The notes: generated from the sequence alone by a model not told the origin. A stretch of DNA of 64,000 bases from Cupriavidus taiwanensis (GCF_900250075.1 NZ_LT977070.1:2832894-2896893), one strand, 5' to 3'. Shown: positions 1 through 8,628, numbered from the stretch's first letter. Numbers and translations: made by a program.

Positions 1-888
1 CTTGTCGGGCAGGTCGCTGATGCCGAGCATGCGGTAGTTGTAGGCCAGCCGCCGCCCTCTGACGTCGCCCCCGTCCTTGCCGCTGCTCCAGTCCTGCACA
101 TAGCCGCGCGCACAGGTGTTCTGCACCGCCTGCGCGCGCTTGCTGGCGCTCAGGCTGTCGGGGTAATAGGCCGGATAGGCGGCGCGCAGGCCGGCCCAGT
201 TGGTATCGCCCGAGCCGCGCACGCTGATGCGGTTGGCCTGGAACGCCGGCCCCGAGTCGGTGTTGTCGGCCTTGTTCGAGAAGTTGCCGAACTCGTCGAT
301 GCCGATGCCGATATAGCCTCCCGCCACGCCGTCGTACGCGCCATTGACGTTCGAGCAGCTGTAGCCCAGGCTGCCGCCCAGCCCGCCCACGGTCGGGCTC
401 TTGCTGCCGTCGGCGAGGTAGAAGCTGATGCCGTCGGCGCCGGTGCCGCGCAGGTTGTCGCCGCCGTAGGTGACGGTGGAAAACGTGACCTGCAGCCCTT
501 CCTGCATGCCGAAGGTGAAGCGGGACACTACCGCGCCGGTCTGGTTGTCGCCGTTGGCGCCCTCGGCCGTATCGCCGTTGGTCAGCCGCAGCGCGCCGTA
601 GCCCGTTGCGTCCGGCACGCTGCCGCTGGCGCCCCCGACCAGCTTCGAGTTGCGGTCCCGGTAGTAGGTGAAGCTCGACGTGGCGCAGCCCGGAATCGAG
701 CCGGTGCCGTTGCCTGCGGTCAGGCACGCGCCATTCAGCGCCACCCAGTCGTAGGAGGACGCAGGCCCGTTCAGGTTGTCCTGGATCACCAGCGCATGCG
801 CCGGCCCAGCCAGCAACACGTTGGCGGCGGCGCTGACGGTGGCACTAACGGCGGCGGCAATGCCAGCAAGGCGTGGAGGTTGGCTCAT
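1..888 (-). CDS. pilY1: PilY1-type pilus tip adhesin, N-terminal part, with lectin-like domain (runs off the window)
   Basis: This is the N-terminal 296 residues of a PilY1-like type IV pilus tip/assembly protein; the rest lies beyond the left edge. ATG at 888 overlaps the pilX stop (TGA 890-888). A signal-peptide-like Ala-rich segment ends near residue 32 (GPAHA). Residues about 50-230 resemble an L-type (ConA-like) lectin fold: GADGISFYLADGS near 150, then a Gly-rich GGLGGSLGYS, then YIGIGIDEFGNF near 191-202, where acidic and Asn residues suggest a metal/sugar site. The classical C-terminal PilY1 propeller is outside the window, so the PilY1 call rests on synteny after fimT-pilV-pilW-pilX. 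The lectin domain is inferred from motif pattern only. It probably acts at the pilus tip or outer surface in adhesion. Confidence 0.8.
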   Translation of the reverse strand, partial: MSQPPRLAGIAAAVSATVSAAANVLLAGPAHALVIQDNLNGPASSYDWVALNGACLTAGNGTGSIPGCATSSFTYYRDRNSKLVGGASGSVPDATGYGALRLTNGDTAEGANGDNQTGAVVSRFTFGMQEGLQVTFSTVTYGGDNLRGTGADGISFYLADGSKSPTVGGLGGSLGYSCSNVNGAYDGVAGGYIGIGIDEFGNFSNKADNTDSGPAFQANRISVRGSGDTNWAGLRAAYPAYYPDSLSASKRAQAVQNTCARGYVQDWSSGKDGGDVRGRRLAYNYRMLGISDLPDK

Positions 889-1475
889 CACTCTTTCCCG
901 AGGTCCTTGGTGCCCGCGCCAAGCTGGTAGGTGCTCTGCACCACCGCGGCGGTGCCGTCGCTGCCGCCGTAGCCGGCGCCGGTCACGCGGAACAGCATCG
1001 ACAGGCCATCCGGCGACAGGCCCAGATAGTGGATGTAGAGGCTGGGCGCGCGCGCATAGTTGATGTCGGTGCCGTTCAGGCCCCCGGGGCTGCCGGCCGT
1101 CGCAAGGCGCATCGACGGCGGCAGGTAATCGGCCCGCGCCGGCGTCCACGGCAGGCTGGCCGGGTCCGCCAGCGCGTTGGCGCAGACCTGCAGGTTGGCC
1201 GGGTCGTTGGCGTCGATCACGCTGTTGCAGGCCGCGCCGGCGGAGCCGTTGCCCTGCCCCAGCCACCACTCGCCGTACTGCAGCGCGCCCTGCGCGGCCT
1301 CGAACGCGCGCTGCTTCTCGCGGGTGTTGCCGGCGATCTTCTCCTGCAGGCCGAAGCCGCGGAACATCGTCACCGACAGCAGCGACAGGATCAGCAGGAA
1401 CAGCAGGCCGATGATCAGGACATAGCCGCGCGGCGCGGCCCCGGCGCGCAAGCGGTCTGGCTGGGCGCGTGTCAT
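888..1475 (-). CDS. pilX: PilX-family minor pilin
   Basis: 195-residue minor pilin of the type IV pilus priming complex. The start at 1475 overlaps the pilW stop (ATGA), and its stop overlaps the pilY1 start. The class III leader ends in APRG before YVLIIGLLFLLIL, a hydrophobic helix of about 20 residues. Glu at +5 is missing, as is usual for PilX/GspK-type minor pilins. Residues about 45-60 (LQEKIAGNTREKQRAF) match the conserved post-helix PilX motif. It is expected to be processed by the prepilin peptidase and to sit at the pilus tip with PilV, PilW and PilY1. Confidence 0.85.
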   Translation of the reverse strand: MTRAQPDRLRAGAAPRGYVLIIGLLFLLILSLLSVTMFRGFGLQEKIAGNTREKQRAFEAAQGALQYGEWWLGQGNGSAGAACNSVIDANDPANLQVCANALADPASLPWTPARADYLPPSMRLATAGSPGGLNGTDINYARAPSLYIHYLGLSPDGLSMLFRVTGAGYGGSDGTAAVVQSTYQLGAGTKDLGKE

Positions 1476-2239
1476 GGGCGGTTCATCAGGCTGATGGTCT
1501 GGGTCCAGCCGAGCGTGGCCGGCTGGCCGGGCTGCCCTGCAAAGGGATTGGCAAAGGTCAGCGTCACGCGCGCGCTGCGCACCTGGCCCCACAGTGCGCC
1601 GGCGCTGACCGCGCTGGCGCTCAGGTAGGTGTCGACGTTGCCGCCGTTGCCGGTGTCGGTGCCGTAGCGCACCCGCAGCGCGGTGATGCCGCCGGCCAGC
1701 GGCACCGGCGCGCCGCCGTTGACCGCGCAGGTCAGCTCGTTGGCGGCATTGACCGCAAAGGTGTTGAGGTAGGCGACATTGGCGCCCGAGGTATTGGCCG
1801 CCCCCTGGCAGTTCATGATGCCGTCGCCGCTGGCGGTGACAAAGCGCGCCGTCAGCGTATCGCTGGCGCCGTCGGCACCGGACTGCCCGACGATGGCCTG
1901 CCCCGCGACGAAATCGCCGAAGGCGTTGCCCGCCAGCGCCGGCAGCGCGTCCGCCGCAACCTGGTTCAGCGGATCGGGAAAATACCCGGCCGATTGCACC
2001 GTATTGGTCAGCATCGTCATCACCAGGCGCTCGCTGTCCTGCAGCGCGGCCAGCCGCTCCTGGTCGCGCACGGTGCCGCGCAGGTTGAGGAACACCGTCA
2101 TCAGCGCCGCCAGCATGAACAGCGCGATCACCATGGCCACCAGCACCTCGACCAGCGAGACACCGGCCTGCGCGCATCGATACCTGCGGCGATGCATGCT
2201 GCGCGACATTGGGCGCGTAACTCGCAGGATCGCTCTCAT
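1472..2239 (-). CDS. pilW: PilW-family minor pilin
   Basis: 255-residue minor pilin. The leader peptide of about 27 residues ends at CAQAG, followed by VSLVEVLVAMVIALFML with the canonical Glu at +5. The helix is followed by RDQERLAALQDSERLV, typical of PilW, and a long globular C-terminal part with several Cys. The start at 2239 overlaps the pilV stop (ATGA). Met codons a few residues downstream (MSRSM) are alternative starts, but the coupling supports 2239. It probably joins PilV, PilX and FimT in the pseudopilus-like priming complex for pilus assembly. Confidence 0.86.
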   Translation of the reverse strand: MRAILRVTRPMSRSMHRRRYRCAQAGVSLVEVLVAMVIALFMLAALMTVFLNLRGTVRDQERLAALQDSERLVMTMLTNTVQSAGYFPDPLNQVAADALPALAGNAFGDFVAGQAIVGQSGADGASDTLTARFVTASGDGIMNCQGAANTSGANVAYLNTFAVNAANELTCAVNGGAPVPLAGGITALRVRYGTDTGNGGNVDTYLSASAVSAGALWGQVRSARVTLTFANPFAGQPGQPATLGWTQTISLMNRP

Positions 2240-2799
2240 GGCTGGACGTGCAGCGTCAGGCTTTGCGTGGCGGCCATGGCCGAGGTCTGCGCCGCGGTGG
2301 TCTGGTTGTAGGCCAGGTAGTGCTCGCTCCAGGTGGCGGTCAGGCTGCAGCGGATCGGGCGGCTGATGTCGTTGCTGCAGTTGACCGTGGCCGCATAGGT
2401 GGGAAAGTGTGCTGCCATGTCCGCGGCCCAGTGCTGCACGTCGTAGGCGGCCATCTGGATCGGCGTGCAGGCTACGCTGGCGCAGTCCGGCGCGGTGGCG
2501 CTGAGCGCGCCGGTGCTGTCGGTCACCGTCGCGCCGGACAGCGTGAATGTCTGCGGCGCCGTGCCGGCCGCCCAGAAGCCGCGGTTGCCGTGCATCGCCG
2601 CGGCCAGGCTTTCCAGTTGCAGCGCCACCAGCGAACGCCCGCGCGCAATCTGCGTATTGGCCAGCGCCGCCGCCTGCATCTTGGCCAGGCCGAGCAGTCC
2701 CACCGAGGTGATCACCAGCGTGATCAGCACCTCGATCAGCGAGAGTCCGCGCGCCATGCGGCGCCGGTGCAGGCTGCCGTCCCGTCCGGTCACTGGCAT
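2236..2799 (-). CDS. pilV: PilV-family minor pilin
   Basis: 187-residue type IV pilus minor pilin. A short basic leader ends MARG, followed by LSLIEVLITLVITSVGLLGL with Glu at +5, and then KMQAAALANTQIARGRSLV, the usual PilV continuation. The start at 2799 overlaps the fimT end by 10 bases; pilW begins in an ATGA overlap at its own end. The hydrophilic C-terminal part has paired Cys residues that could form disulfides in the periplasm. Confidence 0.86.
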   Translation of the reverse strand: MPVTGRDGSLHRRRMARGLSLIEVLITLVITSVGLLGLAKMQAAALANTQIARGRSLVALQLESLAAAMHGNRGFWAAGTAPQTFTLSGATVTDSTGALSATAPDCASVACTPIQMAAYDVQHWAADMAAHFPTYAATVNCSNDISRPIRCSLTATWSEHYLAYNQTTAAQTSAMAATQSLTLHVQP

Positions 2800-3350
2800 G
2801 CGCCCTCCCCGGCGCGCTGGATGGTCTGCCGGCCGGCAATATTGATGGCGATGCAGCGCGTGGCGTCGTCGGCCACCGGGCTGGTGCGCAGCGTCATCGT
2901 CAGCGCGCCGCCGGGCAGCACGGCGAAGCCGTCGCGGTTGTAGCTCAGGAAAGCCGCGCCGGCGGGCGTGGTGAAGGTGTCGGTGGCGGACCAGCCGGCG
3001 CGGTAGTGCAGCACCTCGTCGGCCGGCGGGGCCGCGTCCACCGTTCCCGACCCGTTGCGGTCGACGAACGCGATCCAGCCGCGCGCCCAGTTGCCGGCGC
3101 CCAGGCAGGCGCTGCCATTGGCGGACGGGCACACGCTGACCGGCAGGCCGCGCTTGACGGCCTCGCTGCGCGCGAGCTGCAGGGTGCCGACCATCGACTG
3201 GATCTCGCTGTCGACGCGGCTGGTGCGCAGCAGCGAGACGAACGAAGGCGTGCCGATCGCCGCCAGGATCGCCACCATCACCACCACCGCCATCAGCTCG
3301 ACCAGCGTCAGCCCGCGGCAGCGCCGGCGCAACGCGACCGGGCCGGGCAT
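2790..3350 (-). CDS. fimT: FimT/GspH-type minor pilin, first gene of the minus-strand minor-pilin operon
   Basis: FimT/GspH-family minor pilin, 186 residues from the ATG at 3350; an in-frame ATG at 3410 would give 206. The shorter form is chosen because it leaves a normal 13-residue basic leader (ending RRRCRG) before LTLVELMAVVVMVAILAAIG, with Glu at +5. Neither start has a strong Shine-Dalgarno. RVDSEIQSMVGTLQLARSEA after the helix is the GspH/FimT signature (usually ...ARSEAVKR). It is the promoter-proximal gene of fimT-pilV-pilW-pilX-pilY1. Confidence 0.83.
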   Translation of the reverse strand: MPGPVALRRRCRGLTLVELMAVVVMVAILAAIGTPSFVSLLRTSRVDSEIQSMVGTLQLARSEAVKRGLPVSVCPSANGSACLGAGNWARGWIAFVDRNGSGTVDAAPPADEVLHYRAGWSATDTFTTPAGAAFLSYNRDGFAVLPGGALTMTLRTSPVADDATRCIAINIAGRQTIQRAGEGACQ

Positions 3351-3882
3351 GGCCACATCGTGGTGAGAACGGGGAGGCGCGGTATCGCGAAGGCGAACCG
3401 TCGCCGGCATGTCAGCGCGCCGGCAGAGGTGCCGCCGCCGATGGACAAGGTACTGCCAGGATGACCCGATGCATGTTGACCCCCGATAAATGGCTTTGTT
3501 ATCTGGGCAGGCACTCCGCTCTGACGGCGGAAAGGCCAGCCCGCACCCGAATTCTTGTTCTATGCCTCGCTGCCGGCCGGGTGGCTGGCAACGGGATGCC
3601 GCAGATCGAACCGATCCGCGAACCGAATAGCGGAATCGCTACGACTTTGCAACACCCGCGATAGTGGGGAATTTGATAATTCCTGTCAATTGCATCGCGC
3701 AGCGTTTGGCGGCGAGCCGGCAACGCGTTGGGCCGCCGCAACTGACTGCGGGCAGGCGTCGCGATCGGGGCCGGCATGCCCGCGCTTAACACAATGGTGC
3801 GGATCTTCCCGCTTTACGTTTCGGCACGTTCGCGGCCGTGAGGGCTGGCTAATCTGGGCCCATCGCCTTCACCGCCCATGCC
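3351..3882. other. Intergenic region between two divergent minor-pilin operons
   Basis: About 530 bases separate the two divergently transcribed clusters and should contain both promoters. No convincing -35/-10 pair, RNA or small gene stands out. One GG-N9-GC arrangement near 3590-3603 recalls a sigma-54 site but has the wrong spacing. The open frames here look non-coding. Confidence 0.5.
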
Positions 3883-4203
3883 ATGTCCTCACCCGCAAAC
3901 CGGCGTCCTCCGCCGCCGCCAACTATCCCGCAACCCGGGCTCCAGCGCGCCTACGCGCTGATCGAGGCGCTTGGCGCCCTGTCGATCGTACTTGCCGGAC
4001 TGCTGCCGATGGCAGTGGTCGGCACCACCGGGCTGGGCTGGTTGCGCGAACTGGAGCGCCTGGCGCAGGCCACGCGCAGCGCGGCCGACGAAGCCGAGCT
4101 GGGCCGCTGTGCAGCGCCCCTGGCCACCGCGGTCGCCGGCATCATGCCGATGCCGGATGCCGGCAGCTGCCTGCCGGGCGGATCAACATGGGCGCGACCA
4201 TGA
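3883..4203 (+). CDS. Short PilV-like prepilin with non-canonical cleavage site
   Basis: 106-residue PilV-like protein opening the second minor-pilin operon. After a Pro-rich leader comes LQRA, then YALIEALGALSIVLAGLLPM, a hydrophobic helix with Glu at +5. The residue before the presumed cleavage point is Ala, not the near-invariant Gly. It is shorter than normal PilV (about 150-190), with only about 60 residues after the helix and two Cys. Its stop overlaps the next start (ATGA at 4200-4203), so it is translationally coupled. The PilV call rests on position and N-terminus. Confidence 0.65.
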   Translation: MSSPANRRPPPPPTIPQPGLQRAYALIEALGALSIVLAGLLPMAVVGTTGLGWLRELERLAQATRSAADEAELGRCAAPLATAVAGIMPMPDAGSCLPGGSTWARP

Positions 4204-5138
4204 GCCGGCTCATTGACGCCCGCAGCTCGCGGACCCGCACGCGCGGCTTCTCGCTGGTCGAATTGATGGTCGGCATGACGCTGGGCCTGATCGCCTCTGC
4301 CGCGGCCGGCGCCGCCTTCCTGAACGCGCACGCCGCCTACCTCGCCGCCACCGACCGCGTGCTGATCGAGGAACGCGGCCAGCGCGCGCTCGCCATTCTT
4401 GCCACGCTGCTGCGCCAGTCCGGCTGGCCGGGCGAGCCTGCGTCCGACATGGCCGGCACCGCCCTGCCCGCGGTCAGCGGCGCGGACAATTGCGGGCAAC
4501 CCGGCCTGGCGGCCGTGCCCGTCTGCGCAAGGGCCGCCATTGGCCAAAGCGACGCGCTGCTGGTCCGCTTCAGCGGCAGCGGCCGGTCGGCCGCGCCGGC
4601 GCAGCCGGACGACACCATGACCGATTGCAGCGGTTATCCGCTCGCGGCGCGCAAGGCCGGCGCCGCGGCGAGCGCCGGCTACGTCGCGGAGAACCTGCTC
4701 TATGTGGCGGCTGGCGCCGATGGCGTGCCGCAGCTGCTGTGCCGTTATCCGGCCCGCCGCAACGGCCTCGTCGACGGCAGCGGCTGGACCTCGGGCGCGC
4801 TGGTGCGCGGCGTGGAATCGCTGCAATTGCGCTTTGGCCTGGACATGGACCAGGACGGCCGCCCCGAGCGCTTCGAAACGGCCTCGGTAATGCCGCCGCC
4901 GGGCGATGCCGCGTGGCAACGCGTGGTGGCGGTTCAGATCGCCGTCGCGGTGCGGGGCGACCGGCCGGGTTCCGCCATGCCGGCCCAGGACAGCGGCAGT
5001 GACAGGCCGTCGCTGACAGGCACCGCGGCCGGAGACCTGTCATCCCCTTCGTCGGTGCCGGCCGGCACGGCGCGCCGCGTGTTCGCCGCCACGGTAAGGC
5101 TGCGCAATGCGCCCCGCTGCGAGGAGACGCTGTGCTAG
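4200..5138 (+). CDS. PilW-family minor pilin (second cluster)
   Basis: 312-residue PilW-like minor pilin. The start at 4200 is set by the ATGA overlap with the preceding gene; an ATG at 4188 is also in frame. The leader ends TRTRG, then FSLVELMVGMTLGLIASAAA with Glu at +5. Post-helix ERGQRALAILATLLRQSGWP is the PilW motif. The C-terminal part contains FGLDMDQDGRPERFE, close to the PilW pattern describing a Ca-like DxDxDG loop. Its last codons overlap the next gene, which starts at GTG 5132. Confidence 0.82.
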   Translation: MSRLIDARSSRTRTRGFSLVELMVGMTLGLIASAAAGAAFLNAHAAYLAATDRVLIEERGQRALAILATLLRQSGWPGEPASDMAGTALPAVSGADNCGQPGLAAVPVCARAAIGQSDALLVRFSGSGRSAAPAQPDDTMTDCSGYPLAARKAGAAASAGYVAENLLYVAAGADGVPQLLCRYPARRNGLVDGSGWTSGALVRGVESLQLRFGLDMDQDGRPERFETASVMPPPGDAAWQRVVAVQIAVAVRGDRPGSAMPAQDSGSDRPSLTGTAAGDLSSPSSVPAGTARRVFAATVRLRNAPRCEETLC

Positions 5139-5725
5139 CGCATTGCCCGGCACGCTCGCGCCACGCCGGCGCCATCACGCTGCTGCTGTGCGCCACCCTG
5201 CTGCTGATGGTGGTGCTGATCGCGGCCGCCACGCTGCAGATGCTGCTGGCCGGCCGGCAGCTTGCCGTCATGCAGCGCGAGCGCGAACTCGCCTTCCGCG
5301 CCGCCGAGGCGGCGCTGCGCGACGGCGAGGCCGAGCTGCTGGCAGCCGCCACATCGCCGGACACGCACGACCGCCTGGCGCTTTTGCCTGCGCCGGGTCG
5401 CTGCGGCAGCGGCCAGCAGGCGGGCGTCTGCCGGCCCGCGCTGGCCGGGCCTCCGGTGTGGCAGCCGTGGCTGCGGGTCGATGCCGACGTCGACGCCATC
5501 GGCGTGCCACTGGGCCGCTTTACCGGCGCTGCGCTGCCGGCCAACGCAGCCGCACAGGAGCCGCCGCGCTATGTCGCGGAAATTCTGGATGAAGCGCCGG
5601 CCGGCTACAGCGCGCCGGACCCCACTGTCGCAATCGCCCCGTGGCCGCGGATCCGTGTGACCGCGATCGGCTTCGGCCCCACGCGCGCCGTGCGCGCACT
5701 GTTGCAAAGCGTGATCCAGCCATGA
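5132..5725 (+). CDS. PilX-family minor pilin (second cluster)
   Basis: 197-residue PilX-like protein. The start is GTG at 5132, supported by GAGGAG at 5121-5126 and by overlap with the preceding stop (TAG 5136-5138). The prepilin-like leader ends SRHAG, then AITLLLCATLLLMVVLIAAA, again without Glu at +5 as expected for PilX. RERELAFRAAEAALRDGEAE after the helix matches the PilX pattern (EQxAFRAAEAALRxGE). The stop overlaps the next ATG. Confidence 0.82.
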   Translation: MLAHCPARSRHAGAITLLLCATLLLMVVLIAAATLQMLLAGRQLAVMQRERELAFRAAEAALRDGEAELLAAATSPDTHDRLALLPAPGRCGSGQQAGVCRPALAGPPVWQPWLRVDADVDAIGVPLGRFTGAALPANAAAQEPPRYVAEILDEAPAGYSAPDPTVAIAPWPRIRVTAIGFGPTRAVRALLQSVIQP

Positions 5726-7554
5726 CCCGCCTCGCCCGCTGCGCGCTCGTCTGCCTTGCCCTGATGCTTGTTCCCGCGTGCCATGCCGCCGGGTCCGAAG
5801 CGGGCCGGCTGCCGCTGGCCTACCGGAGCGCGAACGGCGCCTATCCGTGGACCGGGCGCTTGTTCGCCATCGGCTGGCAGGACCTGACGCAGGCGCCCTC
5901 GCCTGGCATGTGGGAGGCCGGCGACCACCTCGACCGTCGGACGGTGCCATCGCGACGGATATTCACCTACGCCGCGCCGGACGGCGCAACGGCACGCGCC
6001 ATGCCGCTGCAGTGGGATGCTGTCACCGAGGCCCCGCACATGGGCGACAGCGCATCGGTGGACTGGCTGCGCGGCGACAAGACCCGTGCCGACCTGCGCC
6101 CGCGCGATACCCGCCTGGGCAATGCGGCAGGCGCGCGCGTGCGGGTGGTGGCGCCGCCGGCCTGGTCGCCCGGCAAACCCGGCCACGCCGGCTTTCGTCT
6201 GCGCTACAGCCTGCGCCCGCACGTGGCCTGGCATGGCACTGTCGACGGCCTGCTGCACGCGTTCGATGCCGCGACCGGCGAAGAGCGTGCCGCTTACCTG
6301 CCGGGCGCGCTGCTGCCCTATGCCCTGGCCATGCCGGCCCCGGGCACACCGACGCTGCCACCGCCATGCCCGCGCCCGGAAGCGCAGGACGTCACCCTCC
6401 GCGGCGAATGGCGCACGGTGCTGCTGTGCGGCGTCCCGGCCAATGCCGCGGCCGGCAACCCCGCCGCAGTCTTCGCGCTTGACGTCACCGATCCCGACGG
6501 ACAGATGCCGTTCGTGCCGATCTGGGAGATCGCTGCGACCGACGCCTTGCCACTGGCCGCGCGCGGACCGGTACGCGCGGCCGGCATCCGTAGCCAGGAT
6601 GGGTTGCGCTGGTTCGCGGTGGTGATCGTCGATGCGGGCGCCAATGACGAAGCGGGTGTTGCCCGCGCCGGACTGGCGCTGCTGCCACTGGACAAGCCCG
6701 CCGGCGCCGCATGGGCCGGCCAGTACGCCATCCGCACCTTGCGCTTGCCGGAGCGTGATTGCCTCGACGCCCCCGCGGCGGGGCAGCTGGTGGCGGTCAG
6801 CGTGCTGTCCGATATGAGCGGTGCCGCGCTCGCTGCCTATGCCACCGACGATGCCGGCCAGCTCTGGCGCTTCGCGCTCGCCGACCTGCCGCCGGCCGGG
6901 GCAGGCCCTGCCGCGGCCTGCCTGTACCGGATGCAGGTGTCCGCCCGACCGGCCAGGGAAGAGGCGCCCGTATTGCTCGGATCCCCCACCGCGCCCGTGG
7001 TGATCTACGGCGCCGGCAACGAACTGGCCGCGGTGCCCGATGGCGCTGCCATACGCAGCGCCACGGCCCGCACGCCCCGGCAGGTCACGGTCCAGGTTGC
7101 GGACAACGGCCACATCCTGCGCGCGGCCCCCGACGGCACACAGGATCCCGGCTGGCGCCTGACCCTGCCCCATGCCGGCGAACAGCTGGTCCAGGTCGAG
7201 CCGGTCTTCCCCGGCTACCTGCTGTTCGTGACCCGCACGCCCGATGGCGCGCAGCGCAGCTACCTGGTGCTGGCGGCGACCGGGGAATCCGTCGTGCAGC
7301 GCAGCTCCGGCGAGCGCCTGCTGGTCGCCACCGGCCAGTTGCTGCCGCCCGGGGCCAGCGTGTTCGCGACCCGCACCGAATTGCCCGGCACGCCCGCTCA
7401 ACCGGGCGGCGCCGGACGCCAGGCCTTTGCCCTCTCAGTGTGGGCGGCGACGGGCAACGCCGTCACGCAGATCGCACAAACGCTGGCCACGCGCCGCACC
7501 GGACGCCTGCGCTGGCGCGAGATCGTCGGCCCGGCCAGGGAGGATGCGCCATGA
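5722..7554 (+). CDS. Short PilY1-like protein (propeller region only)
   Basis: 610-residue secreted PilY1 homologue. ATG 5722 overlaps the preceding stop (TGA 5723-5725). The signal peptide ends about residue 22 (PACHAAG). The PilY1 hallmark is visible as VDGLLHAFDAATGEERAAYL at about residues 174-193 and VFALDVTDPDG near 251-261, both from the C-terminal beta-propeller of PilY1. The usual N-terminal von Willebrand-like half is missing: the protein is little more than half normal length. No clear EF-hand-like Ca loop was recognised. It probably caps a second pilus tip complex. The stop overlaps the start of the pilE-like gene. Confidence 0.8.
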   Translation: MTRLARCALVCLALMLVPACHAAGSEAGRLPLAYRSANGAYPWTGRLFAIGWQDLTQAPSPGMWEAGDHLDRRTVPSRRIFTYAAPDGATARAMPLQWDAVTEAPHMGDSASVDWLRGDKTRADLRPRDTRLGNAAGARVRVVAPPAWSPGKPGHAGFRLRYSLRPHVAWHGTVDGLLHAFDAATGEERAAYLPGALLPYALAMPAPGTPTLPPPCPRPEAQDVTLRGEWRTVLLCGVPANAAAGNPAAVFALDVTDPDGQMPFVPIWEIAATDALPLAARGPVRAAGIRSQDGLRWFAVVIVDAGANDEAGVARAGLALLPLDKPAGAAWAGQYAIRTLRLPERDCLDAPAAGQLVAVSVLSDMSGAALAAYATDDAGQLWRFALADLPPAGAGPAAACLYRMQVSARPAREEAPVLLGSPTAPVVIYGAGNELAAVPDGAAIRSATARTPRQVTVQVADNGHILRAAPDGTQDPGWRLTLPHAGEQLVQVEPVFPGYLLFVTRTPDGAQRSYLVLAATGESVVQRSSGERLLVATGQLLPPGASVFATRTELPGTPAQPGGAGRQAFALSVWAATGNAVTQIAQTLATRRTGRLRWREIVGPAREDAP

Positions 7555-8009
7555 GGAGCCTGGCATCGGCCTGCCGGCGCAAGCGCGGCTTCAGCCTGAT
7601 CGAACTGGTGGCGGCGCTGGCCGTGATGGCCATCCTCGCGGCCATCGCCGTGCCCGCGTGGCACCGCCATCTGGCGCGAGGCTGGCGCGCGCAAGCCCGT
7701 GCCGCGCAGACCGGCGCGATGCTGCGGCTGGAGCGGCATGCGCTCGAAGCCATGACCTTTGCCGCCGCGCCAGGGTCCGACATGATTGCCGGCGAGTGGC
7801 CGCTGCGCGTGCCGGCCAATGGCCCGGTGCGCCACCTGGTAAGCGCCGGCGATTGCCCTCAAGCCGCGCTCGATACCTGTGTCGAACTCCGTGCCGTGCC
7901 GCAAGCCGCGGATCCCGAATGCGGGACGCTGATCCTGCGCAGCACCGGCCAGTGGCTGGCGCTTCCCGATGGCGCGGCGGTGCCGCAGCCTTTGCCGCAC
8001 CATTGCTGA
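7551..8009 (+). CDS. PilE-type minor pilin (second cluster)
   Basis: 152-residue type IV pilin-like protein. The start at 7551 overlaps the stop of the short pilY1 gene (ATGA). A 14-residue basic leader ends CRRKRG, then FSLIELVAALAVMAILAAIA with Glu at +5. The following segment VPAWHRHLARGWRAQARAAQ and two to four Cys in the C-terminal half fit the PilE/ComP minor pilins found at the end of pilVWXY1E operons. Confidence 0.82.
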   Translation: MRSLASACRRKRGFSLIELVAALAVMAILAAIAVPAWHRHLARGWRAQARAAQTGAMLRLERHALEAMTFAAAPGSDMIAGEWPLRVPANGPVRHLVSAGDCPQAALDTCVELRAVPQAADPECGTLILRSTGQWLALPDGAAVPQPLPHHC

Positions 8010-8016
8010 GGCGCGC

Positions 8017-8577
8017 ATGGACATGACATGGGATGCCGGCAGGCATCGACACACTGCCGGGCTGACGCTGGTCGAACTGGTCGCCGGCCTTGCCATTCTC
8101 GGCGTGTTCACGGCCGCGGCCTATCCGGTGTTCAGCGGCATGCTCGCGCGCCAGCAGGTCACGCTGGCCGCCGACCGGCTGGCGATGTCGCTGGCGCTGG
8201 CACGCGCCACCGCGCTGTCGCGCCGCGTCGAGGTGACGCTGCAGCCGCTGCCGGGCGAGTCCACGCTGAGTCCGGGCTGGCAGCTGGTGACGGCCGGCGC
8301 CGGCCCGGACCAGCCGGTGGTGCTGTCCGTGGTCGAGCCCGGCACGCCGTGCCTGTCCGTGGCCCTGCGGCAGACCGTGCGCGGCGCCAATGTGCTGAAA
8401 TTCCTGCCTGTGGGATACTCTCGTTCTGAGCAGGGCGGTTTCCAGGCCGCCACCTTTACGCTTGGCTGCCGTGGCGAGCAGCGGCAAGTCAGGCTGGGAG
8501 CGCAGGGACGTATCCGACTCTGCACTCCCGGCCGCGACGCCGACTGCGAGGCGGCGGAATCCCCCGAACCGCCATGA
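8017..8577 (+). CDS. FimT/GspH-type minor pilin (second cluster)
   Basis: 186-residue GspH/FimT pseudopilin. The start at 8017 lies 7 bases after pilE, with a second Met two codons later. The leader ends HRHTAG, then LTLVELVAGLAILGVFTAAA with Glu at +5. RLAMSLALARATALSRRVEV after the helix is the GspH-type segment. The C-terminal domain contains RTGRIRLC-like sequence (QGRIRLCTPG). It ends the second minor-pilin operon; ribD follows about 50 bases later. Confidence 0.82.
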   Translation: MDMTWDAGRHRHTAGLTLVELVAGLAILGVFTAAAYPVFSGMLARQQVTLAADRLAMSLALARATALSRRVEVTLQPLPGESTLSPGWQLVTAGAGPDQPVVLSVVEPGTPCLSVALRQTVRGANVLKFLPVGYSRSEQGGFQAATFTLGCRGEQRQVRLGAQGRIRLCTPGRDADCEAAESPEPP

Positions 8578-8628
8578 CCTGGCAGCCCTGCCACCCAATC
8601 TCAGCGCCAAGGCCCACCCGATCGCCGA

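Noticed and set aside
888..2177. Long minus-strand frame running through pilX and pilW
   Set aside because: Only its C-terminal part, from 1475, is the pilX protein; the rest is Arg/Gly-rich shadow frame.
3585..3605. Sigma-54 promoter-like GG-N9-GC
   Set aside because: Spacing is one base short of the GG-N10-GC rule, and no other promoter element supports it.
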